DNA of 15,193 bases from positions 1-15,193 of the forward strand of contig DAISIL010000068.1 of NCBI GenBank assembly GCA_036822015.1. Reading direction: 5' to 3'. The first letter of the stretch is position 1. Every line of letters starts with the position of its first letter. Below are positions 5,294-11,829 of this stretch, in pieces. The notes below the pieces were generated by a model, which was given only the letters and a program-made list of their open reading frames with translations, searched no databases and had not been told where the DNA came from. The translations under genes and the position numbers were made by a program. Source of the stretch: DAISIL01 sp036822015 (GTDB lineage Bacteria > Bacteroidota > Bacteroidia > Cytophagales > Bernardetiaceae).

Positions 5294-7969
5294 ATGTTGC
5301 GTACACTCGTTCGGCTGCGTCGCTTTTGGCGCAAGCATCAGACTCTCCTATGGGTTGTTTTTTTGGTTAGCGTGTTGGGCGGTATTTTTTGGTGGGGGCT
5401 ACGCCTGACCCACTCGCCGGAGAAAGCCCTCTGGGCGGCTATTCCTTCGGATGCCCTGCTCGTGCTACACGCCCCCGCCCCTGCCCAGCGATGGACGCAC
5501 TGGCAATCCTTGCCCTTTTGGCAAGAGATGCGTCGCGTCCCGTATTTTGGTGATGCCCAGGCACAGGCAGACTTTTGGGAAACCCTCGACCTTCCTGCCA
5601 TCAAAGACCTCTACGCTTCCTGGCATCTGGTCTCGGGGCAGCAAAGTGCCTGGGTGTTTTATCTGTCCTTTGGGCAAAGCAACACCTCCGATCCATGGCC
5701 TGCCCTGGATCGGTTCAAGGCGCAGCTCTCCGAACGGGGCTTGCAGGTAGCCTCGCGCCAGTTTCAGGGACAGACCATCCATGAGATCAAGAAGGGGAGC
5801 CAGTTTATCTTTGGCTTTTTGCAGCAAAAGGACTGGTGGATAGGCAGTTATGAACCACTTCTTTTGGATCAAGTGGTGCGCCATCGCCAGGTAGGCGTAA
5901 GTCTATCTCCTCCGGTACAGCCTTCTCCCACAGACTCGCTGCGTGTGCATCTCTTGCCCCAAAACTGGGACGCACTCACGGAGGCCGTGCTGGGCGTGCG
6001 CCTGCCTCTACCCGTTCGGGCATCGCTGCCGCTGGATGTATCGCTTTCGCAGGAGCGGTTGTTGGGCATGGGTACTTTACCCAAAGACGACGGCCCGACA
6101 ACAGCCCCCTTCGGTGTCTCCGAACGCCTGTTGCGCTATGTTCCCTGGCAGACGGCTTTGCTGTTGCACCAACAGATAAAGCCCCCCGAAGCCCCCACAC
6201 CGACTATTGAAAGCTGGGAGGATGATTATAGTTTTCAGTATCAGAAGTTTCAAAAAACCTTAGGCGACCAGGTTGCTTTGTCCATTTTGGAGAAAGAAAA
6301 CCGCCGTTCGGTGAGCCGTCTGGTCATCGTCCCCCTCCAGGATGTTTCTACCGCCCAGGGGCTGCTCCAGCAGTTTGCCCAAAATACCCTTTCGCCCAAG
6401 CGCAAAACGCCGCTTGTCCGTAGGCACGAATCCTGGGCGATCCAACAACTGACCATCGACGAGTTTCCGCAGGCAATTTTTGGGGAGGCTTTTGCGGGTT
6501 TTGCCGAGACTTATTTTGTGATCCAGGATGGATTCTTGCTGCTCTCCAACTCCGTCAAGGTACTGCAATCCCTCCACGACGACCTGGTGAGTGAGCGCAC
6601 CTGGGCTAGGCAGTTGCCGGAGCAGCGGCTTTGGGAGCAGTTGGATGAGCAAGCTCGGCTTTCGGTGGTCATCAACGTTCCTCGGCTTTGGCAACTCCTG
6701 ACCGAATCGCTGCAAGCACCCTGGCAAGCACTTTTTACGGCACACCCACAGGCCTGGTTGCAAGTGCAGTTTGCGGCCTTTCAGCTCATCCCGACCAGCC
6801 AACGCACCGCCGCCACACTCTTACTTACCCTGACCGCCCCCCGTGTGCTGGCCTCCGGCGAAGCCCTGCCTTCGGGTACACTCGTTCAGGAAAGCCAGTT
6901 TCAGGTATCCCTAAGCACGAAGCCGTATTTGGTTCAAAACCACATTGATAGAAGTTGGGAAGTCCTGGTACAAGACCAAAACTACGATCTGCATTTGATC
7001 TCCCATGAGGGGCGCATCTTGTGGAGCTACACCCTGGGTGAAGCCCTGGTGCCGCAGTCCCTCCAACAAATCGACTTTTATGACAACGGCAAACTCCAGT
7101 ACGCCTTCGCCACCACACGGCGCATCCACGTCCTGGATCGCTTGGGGCAACCCGTGGCCAACTTTCCGATCACCTTGCCAGAGAAGTCCGAAATTCAGTT
7201 TTTGAGTGTCATCGACTACGACGGCTCCCGCGACTATCGTTTCCTGTCCGCCGATCAGAACGGCCGGCTGTACTTCTACGATAAGTCTGGCCGCGGGCTA
7301 CACCGCTGGCAACCCCGCAGCCTGGGGATGCGCCTGGCCACGCCGGTCTTGCATCAGCGCATCGACACGAAGGATGTCTTGCTGGCTCTCCAGCGCGACG
7401 GTACGGTACACCTACTTCGCCGCGATGCTCAGGCGTATGATCCCTTTCCGTTGCGTTTTCAGATGCCTTTTTCCAGTCCGGTGATGTCCTTTCCTGGCAG
7501 CCGGCTCTCGGGTTCGGAGGTCGTCTTGATGAGTGAGATCGGCGAACTGATCCGTCTCAACCTAAGTGGCGAAATCCTGCAACGCCAAACGCTCCCCCGC
7601 GAGGAGGAAGCGCGATTTGTGTTGTTACCAGATCGGGTTCGGGGGGATAGTTGGCTGGTTATCAAGAAAGAAAAAGCGGCTTTTGAGGTGCTGGATAGCG
7701 AAGGAAATACACTTTTTCGTGTGCCGACAACAGATGCTGCCTTGTCTGATTTTCAGTACTATCGCTTTCGTCCTGGGCGTGAGTGGCTCGTGTGGCATAA
7801 CCCAAAGGCGGGTCAGGCGGTCATCTTTCGGGCCAACGAAGGCAGCCGCCTGACGGCACTGGACACCGATCATCCCATCAGCCTGCTCTACAGCGAATCC
7901 CTACAAAGGCTCGATCTCTACCGCTGCCAGGGAAATCGCTGTGAACTGGTAAGGGTGCAGCAGTTTTAG
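5294..7969 (+). CDS. Membrane-anchored DUF3352-like / beta-propeller protein
   Basis: An 891-residue protein. A basic N-terminus (RLRRFWRKH) precedes one hydrophobic segment at about residues 18-37, so it is probably anchored in the inner membrane with a large periplasmic part. Residues ~45-540 begin WAAIPSDALLVLHAP and alternate long helices with strands. They resemble the Bacteroidota proteins labelled DUF3352, whose function is unknown. From about 545 the sequence changes to repeated short blades with turns such as HEGRILWSY, RLGQPVANFPI, QNGRLYFYDKSG, RDGTVHLLR, EIGELIRLNLSGEI and SEGNTLFRV. This is typical of a WD40/PQQ-like beta-propeller used for protein or ligand binding. The only two cysteines, C878 and C883, lie in the last 14 residues. 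I chose ATG 5294 because upstream start codons would overlap the divergent DUF368 gene and its promoter. The 3' end overlaps the convergent lipoprotein gene by 4 bp. Confidence 0.8.
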   Translation: MLRTLVRLRRFWRKHQTLLWVVFLVSVLGGIFWWGLRLTHSPEKALWAAIPSDALLVLHAPAPAQRWTHWQSLPFWQEMRRVPYFGDAQAQADFWETLDLPAIKDLYASWHLVSGQQSAWVFYLSFGQSNTSDPWPALDRFKAQLSERGLQVASRQFQGQTIHEIKKGSQFIFGFLQQKDWWIGSYEPLLLDQVVRHRQVGVSLSPPVQPSPTDSLRVHLLPQNWDALTEAVLGVRLPLPVRASLPLDVSLSQERLLGMGTLPKDDGPTTAPFGVSERLLRYVPWQTALLLHQQIKPPEAPTPTIESWEDDYSFQYQKFQKTLGDQVALSILEKENRRSVSRLVIVPLQDVSTAQGLLQQFAQNTLSPKRKTPLVRRHESWAIQQLTIDEFPQAIFGEAFAGFAETYFVIQDGFLLLSNSVKVLQSLHDDLVSERTWARQLPEQRLWEQLDEQARLSVVINVPRLWQLLTESLQAPWQALFTAHPQAWLQVQFAAFQLIPTSQRTAATLLLTLTAPRVLASGEALPSGTLVQESQFQVSLSTKPYLVQNHIDRSWEVLVQDQNYDLHLISHEGRILWSYTLGEALVPQSLQQIDFYDNGKLQYAFATTRRIHVLDRLGQPVANFPITLPEKSEIQFLSVIDYDGSRDYRFLSADQNGRLYFYDKSGRGLHRWQPRSLGMRLATPVLHQRIDTKDVLLALQRDGTVHLLRRDAQAYDPFPLRFQMPFSSPVMSFPGSRLSGSEVVLMSEIGELIRLNLSGEILQRQTLPREEEARFVLLPDRVRGDSWLVIKKEKAAFEVLDSEGNTLFRVPTTDAALSDFQYYRFRPGREWLVWHNPKAGQAVIFRANEGSRLTALDTDHPISLLYSESLQRLDLYRCQGNRCELVRVQQF

Positions 7970-8607
7970 GGGAAGATAAACGGCATCTCAACCCGTACCG
8001 TATCCCAGGAGAGGACAAGGCTACCCGAGTTTTCGCTACCGATGATTTGGTAGGTGAGGCGTTGGACTTCCTCTTCTAGTGCCTCCGGTCGGACGCTCAT
8101 ACGCACGAGGTCTTCGGACTCCTGGTAGTCGTCGGCCAGGTGTTGATCGTATCTTTTGTTCAGGATCAAGACCCATTCCTCCCGTCCCGGGATCGTAAAA
8201 AAACCATACATACCGGCCGGTATTTGCTTGTCAGCAATCGTAACGGGTGCAGAAAAACTAACCGCCGTTGCCCAATGTGCCCCACTGACCCATACCTGAT
8301 CGTAAGAAACTAGCCCGTTCCAGATCACGCGCCCGCGCTTTCCGGGGGAACCGTAGTTGATGGCCACCATCGCGCCGTTTTCAAAGGTAGCCTCGGCTAG
8401 CCGACGCGCACTGCCCTTGAAGTCGTCCGTAGCAATCAAGCCCGCATTGACGCTATCGGCATAGCCCGCACGAAAAAGCTGGTGCTCTTGCTCGAGGCGG
8501 CTTTTTTCGGTGTTTTCGGTATTTTCGGCTGCTTTCTTCTCCGTCTGGGGAGAACAAGCCCACAATAGGCAACTAATCAAACAAACAAGGATTGGGGGAC
8601 GCATCAT
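7966..8607 (-). CDS. DUF2911 family lipoprotein
   Basis: A 213-residue protein starting MMRPPILVCLISCLLWACSP, a lipoprotein signal peptide with lipobox LLWAC, so the mature protein is probably lipid-anchored facing the periplasm or exported outward. A charged Glu/Lys/Asn-rich linker follows (about residues 25-45). The body carries the DUF2911 pattern: INYGSPGKRGRVIWNGLV, then YDQVWVSGAHWATAVSFS, IPAGMYGFFTIPG and EWVLILNK. The family is common in Bacteroidota and has no known enzymatic role. The start could be either of two adjacent ATGs (8607 or 8604). The frame is open further upstream, but that would bury the signal peptide. The gene lies 92 bp after kdsC with a hairpin between them, so it may have its own promoter. 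It overlaps the convergent propeller gene by 4 bp at its 3' end. Confidence 0.88.
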   Translation of the reverse strand: MMRPPILVCLISCLLWACSPQTEKKAAENTENTEKSRLEQEHQLFRAGYADSVNAGLIATDDFKGSARRLAEATFENGAMVAINYGSPGKRGRVIWNGLVSYDQVWVSGAHWATAVSFSAPVTIADKQIPAGMYGFFTIPGREEWVLILNKRYDQHLADDYQESEDLVRMSVRPEALEEEVQRLTYQIIGSENSGSLVLSWDTVRVEMPFIFP

Positions 8608-8654
8608 AGCCAGATTTTTTTGGTGAAACAGATCAAGATGTGCTGTAAAAATAC

Positions 8655-8698
8655 GAAAAAATGATGCAAGGACACAAGCCTCTTTGAGGACTTTGTCC
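8655..8698 (-). terminator. Probable terminator after kdsC
   Basis: On the minus strand GGACAAAG (8698-8691) pairs with CTTGTGTCC (8678-8670) with one bulged G, and inside it CCTC-AAA-GAGG forms a second perfect stem. Six T follow (8660-8655 and neighbours) after an 8-nt gap. The structure begins directly after the kdsC stop codon at 8700-8702. The gap before the T run makes it imperfect, so it may only weaken read-through into the DUF2911 gene. Confidence 0.5.
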
Positions 8699-8699
8699 G

Positions 8700-9242
8700 T
8701 CAAAGAGGTGGTAGTGGCTGGTACATGGCCAGCAACTCAGGGATGCGCCCCTGCTCGGCCAGAATACGCTCGGCAAAAGCCCGAAAGGCGCCCTGCCCAC
8801 CCGCTACCTCCAAGACCCAATCGACGCGCGCCCGCACCTCTGCCACCGCATCGGCAGGACAGGCACTTAGGCCACACTGCATCAGTACGGGTAAGTCGTT
8901 GAGGTCATCGCCGATGTAAGCGATCTGCTCATCGCGTAAGCCAAAACGGGCTTTGATCGTCTCATAATGTGCTGTTTTTTGTTGGCTCCCCTGAAAGTAG
9001 GTATCCAATCCAAGTTCATGGAGCCGACGCGCTACCGCCCCCGACTCCCGCCCCGTAATGGCTCCCACAACAAAACCCATGCTTTGCAAAGGCTTAACAA
9101 TCAGTCCATCTTTGGCGTTAAAGCGTTTCCACTCGTTTTGGTTATTATCGTAGATGATCCCTCCATCCGTCAAGACACCATCTACATCCGTCAAGAGCGC
9201 ACGTATGGAAAGAAATTTGTTGGCTATTTTAGTCGTTTTCAT
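8700..9242 (-). CDS. kdsC: KdsC-type HAD phosphatase (Kdo-8-phosphate phosphatase)
   Basis: A 180-residue capless HAD phosphatase. In LPS synthesis KdsC removes the phosphate from 3-deoxy-D-manno-octulosonate 8-phosphate in the cytoplasm, giving Kdo. Motif I is LLTDVDGVLTDG, with D19 as nucleophile and D21 as acid/base. It is followed by the usual FNAKDGLIVKPL block, motif II ITGRES, the Lys in FQGSQQKTAHY and motif III YIGDDLNDLPVL. The C-terminal part CPADAVAEVR...VLEVAGGQGAFRAFAE is the tail that closes the neighbouring active site in the KdsC tetramer. The length is normal for the family. The start is ATG 9242; an adjacent in-frame TTG at 9245 is less likely. No other kds gene is in the window. 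Related phosphatases acting on sialic-acid-type sugars share these motifs, so the exact substrate is inferred. Confidence 0.9.
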   Translation of the reverse strand: MKTTKIANKFLSIRALLTDVDGVLTDGGIIYDNNQNEWKRFNAKDGLIVKPLQSMGFVVGAITGRESGAVARRLHELGLDTYFQGSQQKTAHYETIKARFGLRDEQIAYIGDDLNDLPVLMQCGLSACPADAVAEVRARVDWVLEVAGGQGAFRAFAERILAEQGRIPELLAMYQPLPPL

Positions 9243-9313
9243 CAAGGCCAGTTAAACGAAAAATGTAATAGGTACGTTTACTCATAAAGATAACTGACCA
9301 GAAGTTAGGTATA

Positions 9314-10684
9314 ATGAAAAATTCCGTATTTTTTACATATTTTCTTATTTTCCTTGGTACGGGGATCGGTCTTGTGCAGGGGCAAAGTTGTACGACGGGC
9401 TGCGATATTGTAGTAACAGACAACAGCGGGGGTAACATCGACGTAGCGGCTGATAATCAGGTGATCTGCATTCAGGGTAGTTTTACGTTCAATCAGGGCA
9501 TTAACTACAACAACCGCCCAACAACGGTTTGCGTCAGTGCTAGCTCTACTTTTGCGCCTAGTTTTCAAAACGGCATCGGAGGATCTGGGGTTACGTACAA
9601 CCTCTTCGGAAGTTGGAACCTCGGAGGGGGATCGGTGTGCAGCAACTGTACCATCAATAACTTTGGGGTCTTGACCAACTTCGGCACCATCGACGGCACG
9701 CTCAACCACCAATCCACGACCCCCATCACGGTAACCAACCTAAACATCAACGGAAACGGCAATCTAAGCATCGGTGCCAGCAGTACTTTTACGGTTACGG
9801 GAGCCATGACCAACAATAACATCCTCAACATTGATGGCACACTCACCATCAACGGCAGTTTTACCAACAACGGTAGCGGCGAAATCTCCAATCAAGGAAG
9901 CCTTAATGTCGGTGGTGCTTTCAGCAACAACGGCGATATGTGCAGCCTCACCTGCGGGCAGGTGCAGGTCAATGGTAGTTTTACTAACAATGGCGGCGGA
10001 GGCTTAGGAGCAGATACGGATGCAGGCGGAGCAGACTGCGGGGCAATCAATATTTGCATCCTTGGGGGGGTAGCCAATAACGGCACCACAGGCTCGCAGA
10101 CAACCATTGCCTGTCCGGCAGCGGCCTGCCCTCCCCCCGCCCCCTTACCCGTGCGCTGGCTTAGCTTTTCGCTCCATGCCCAAGCCGGAGGAATCGTACT
10201 TGATTGGCAAACCACCACGGAGCAAAACAACGATTACTTTGCTATCGAGCGGTCTCTGGACAATCAAAAATTTATCGAAATTGGACGCATTCAGGGCAAG
10301 GGAGATACGCCAGGCACACACACATATAGCTTCAAAGACCAAGAAAAACCCAAAAGTACCGCCTACTACCGGCTTCGGCAGGTGGATCAAGATGGGCGTT
10401 TTAGCTTTTCGCGGGTGCTTGCCTACCATCCCGAGGGGGCACATGGGATGCGTATCCATCCGCACCCCATACGAGACGGACGGTTGCGGGTGTATGTACC
10501 CGAGCATTTCACTCGGCTAAGCGTAGAGCTGTGGACGATGCAAGGACAACGCCTCTGGCAGACCGTGGCAGCCCCCCTGCGGGGGCAGGTCATAGGCACA
10601 GTCAAGCCTACTTTGCGGGGATGCTATTTGCTAAAAATCATTCATGGTACAGAAGTTTTACAACAGAAAGTTATCTTTGAGTAA
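9314..10684 (+). CDS. T9SS-exported beta-solenoid-like surface protein
   Basis: A 456-residue protein with an N-terminal signal peptide (hydrophobic core about residues 5-20, probable cleavage near VQG-QS at 23-24). Residues ~30-260 are rich in Gly, Asn, Thr and Ser, with a repeated turn motif: GAMTNNN at 163, GSFTNNG at 181, GAFSNNG at 201 and GSFTNNG at 221. The period of 18-20 residues suggests stacked beta-solenoid rungs. A Pro-rich linker (PPPAPLP) leads to a fibronectin-like module common in Bacteroidota surface proteins (about 278-372: LDWQTTTEQNNDYFAIERS, then YYRLRQVDQDG). Residues ~378-456 fit a type A T9SS sorting domain: RIHPHPIRDGRLRVYVP, then LWTMQGQRLW and GCYLLKI near the end. 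The protein is therefore probably moved across the outer membrane and fixed to the surface or released. Its role is unknown; adhesion or matrix formation is a guess. It heads a closely packed gene run. Confidence 0.85.
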   Translation: MKNSVFFTYFLIFLGTGIGLVQGQSCTTGCDIVVTDNSGGNIDVAADNQVICIQGSFTFNQGINYNNRPTTVCVSASSTFAPSFQNGIGGSGVTYNLFGSWNLGGGSVCSNCTINNFGVLTNFGTIDGTLNHQSTTPITVTNLNINGNGNLSIGASSTFTVTGAMTNNNILNIDGTLTINGSFTNNGSGEISNQGSLNVGGAFSNNGDMCSLTCGQVQVNGSFTNNGGGGLGADTDAGGADCGAINICILGGVANNGTTGSQTTIACPAAACPPPAPLPVRWLSFSLHAQAGGIVLDWQTTTEQNNDYFAIERSLDNQKFIEIGRIQGKGDTPGTHTYSFKDQEKPKSTAYYRLRQVDQDGRFSFSRVLAYHPEGAHGMRIHPHPIRDGRLRVYVPEHFTRLSVELWTMQGQRLWQTVAAPLRGQVIGTVKPTLRGCYLLKIIHGTEVLQQKVIFE

Positions 10685-10688
10685 ATCC

Positions 10689-11024
10689 ATGCGTACCGAA
10701 AACGAAAAATGGCAGGCCATAGAAGATTTTTTTGTGGCACAGCTCGGCAAAAAACCCGATCTTAAAGGGATACTGTTCTTGATTGGGGTACAGGAACTGG
10801 GGCGCGGGACGGCACATTTTAGCAAAGAAGAAAAACAAGACCTGATGCACATCGCCGTCTGTAAACTGTTGAGTTATGCGGGCTACTACACCCTCGAAGG
10901 ACACGACAGCGAAGGATGGCCCCTTTGGCAACAAACCGAGCAAATCCCTAAGTTCAACCTTTTTGAGCAAGAACGCTTGCTAAAGTTACACATAATTCAT
11001 TACTTTGAAGAAGAGATTTGGTAA
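10689..11024 (+). CDS. Conserved small Bacteroidota protein, unknown function
   Basis: A 111-residue protein starting MRTENEKWQAIEDFFVAQLG. It has no signal peptide or membrane segment, so it should be cytoplasmic. The central part (LKGILFLIGVQELGRG, then FSKEEKQDLMHIAVCKLL) looks helical and matches my memory of a small orphan family that is widespread in Bacteroidota and is annotated only as hypothetical. The tail LLKLHIIHYFEEEIW is also helical. I chose ATG 10689, 4 bp after the stop of the T9SS cargo gene. An upstream in-frame ATG at 10644 would overlap that gene and adds residues that look out of character. The next gene, exonuclease III, starts 9 bp after its stop, so the two are surely cotranscribed and a shared role in DNA handling is conceivable but unproven. 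Confidence 0.8.
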   Translation: MRTENEKWQAIEDFFVAQLGKKPDLKGILFLIGVQELGRGTAHFSKEEKQDLMHIAVCKLLSYAGYYTLEGHDSEGWPLWQQTEQIPKFNLFEQERLLKLHIIHYFEEEIW

Positions 11025-11033
11025 CTTGGCCCT

Positions 11034-11807
11034 ATGCAAATCATCACCTACAACGTAAACGGGATTCGGGCAGCCATGCGTAAGGGCTTCGGTGATTGGC
11101 TCCGAGCGACCAATCCCGACATCTTGTGTTTGCAGGAAACCAAAGCCCAAAAGAAACAGTTAGGCGAAGAAATTGCTTTTTTTGAGCAACTGGGCTACCA
11201 CACCTACTGGCATGATGCCGAGAAACCCGGGTATAGTGGGGTGGCGATCTTCACCAAAACAACACCCCGGAACATCGTGTACGGCTGTGGCATGACCGAC
11301 TATGACAGAGAAGGAAGGGTGATCCGAGCAGATTTTGTGGATCTATCCGTGATGAGCGTCTATATGCCGTCGGGGTCATCTTCGCCCGAACGTCAGGCGT
11401 TTAAGTTTGCGTGGCTAGATGATTTTCTGCCCTATCTGACGGAGCTACAAGCAGAGATACCTGCGCTGGTGGTGAGCGGTGATTACAACATCTGTCATCT
11501 CGACATAGATATTCACAATCCTTCCAAACAACAAAAAACATCCGGTTTCTTGCCCGAAGAACGTGCCTGGATGGATACTTTTTTTGGAGAAGCCGGGTTT
11601 GTGGATGCCTTTCGCTACTTCAACACCGACCCGCACCAGTACACCTGGTGGAGCTACAGAGCAGGAGCGCGAGCCAAAAATTTGGGTTGGCGCATTGATT
11701 ATCACGGCATAACGCAGCCACTGGCTCCGCGTTTGCGCCGCAGTTGTATCCTTTCCCAAGCCAAACACTCGGACCATTGCCCGGTACTTGTCCAACTTGA
11801 TACTTAA
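11034..11807 (+). CDS. xth: Exonuclease III (AP endonuclease)
   Basis: A 257-residue enzyme of the exonuclease III / endonuclease-exonuclease-phosphatase fold. It cuts DNA at abasic sites and removes nucleotides 3'-5' from double-stranded DNA in base excision repair, in the cytoplasm. Catalytic motifs are in the expected order: YNVNGIR with N7, LCLQETKAQ with E35 (metal ligand), GYSGVAIFTK, SVYMPSGSS, SGDYNICHLDIDIHNP with the Asp/Asn pair, WWSYRAGARAKNLGWRIDYH and SDHCPV with D247 and H248. The length is normal for the family. The start at 11034 gives MQIITYNVNGIR, which matches family N-termini exactly. It follows the 111-residue orphan after 9 bp and precedes the substrate-binding lipoprotein by 22 bp. 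Confidence 0.95.
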   Translation: MQIITYNVNGIRAAMRKGFGDWLRATNPDILCLQETKAQKKQLGEEIAFFEQLGYHTYWHDAEKPGYSGVAIFTKTTPRNIVYGCGMTDYDREGRVIRADFVDLSVMSVYMPSGSSSPERQAFKFAWLDDFLPYLTELQAEIPALVVSGDYNICHLDIDIHNPSKQQKTSGFLPEERAWMDTFFGEAGFVDAFRYFNTDPHQYTWWSYRAGARAKNLGWRIDYHGITQPLAPRLRRSCILSQAKHSDHCPVLVQLDT

Positions 11808-11829
11808 CCCCTTAAAAAAATCGACACCT

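Noticed and set aside
5198..5334. Longer N-termini for the DUF368 and propeller proteins, making the divergent genes overlap
   Set aside because: The extra residues do not fit the families, the upstream starts include non-ATG codons, and the overlap would leave no room for promoters. Starts at 5226 and 5294 explain the data better.
8608..8703. Upstream-extended start for the DUF2911 lipoprotein
   Set aside because: It would place about 30 residues before a clear lipoprotein signal peptide and run through the kdsC terminator-like hairpin.
11788..11829. Upstream-extended start for the substrate-binding protein
   Set aside because: It would overlap the xth 3' end and precede the signal peptide; ATG 11830 starts right at it.
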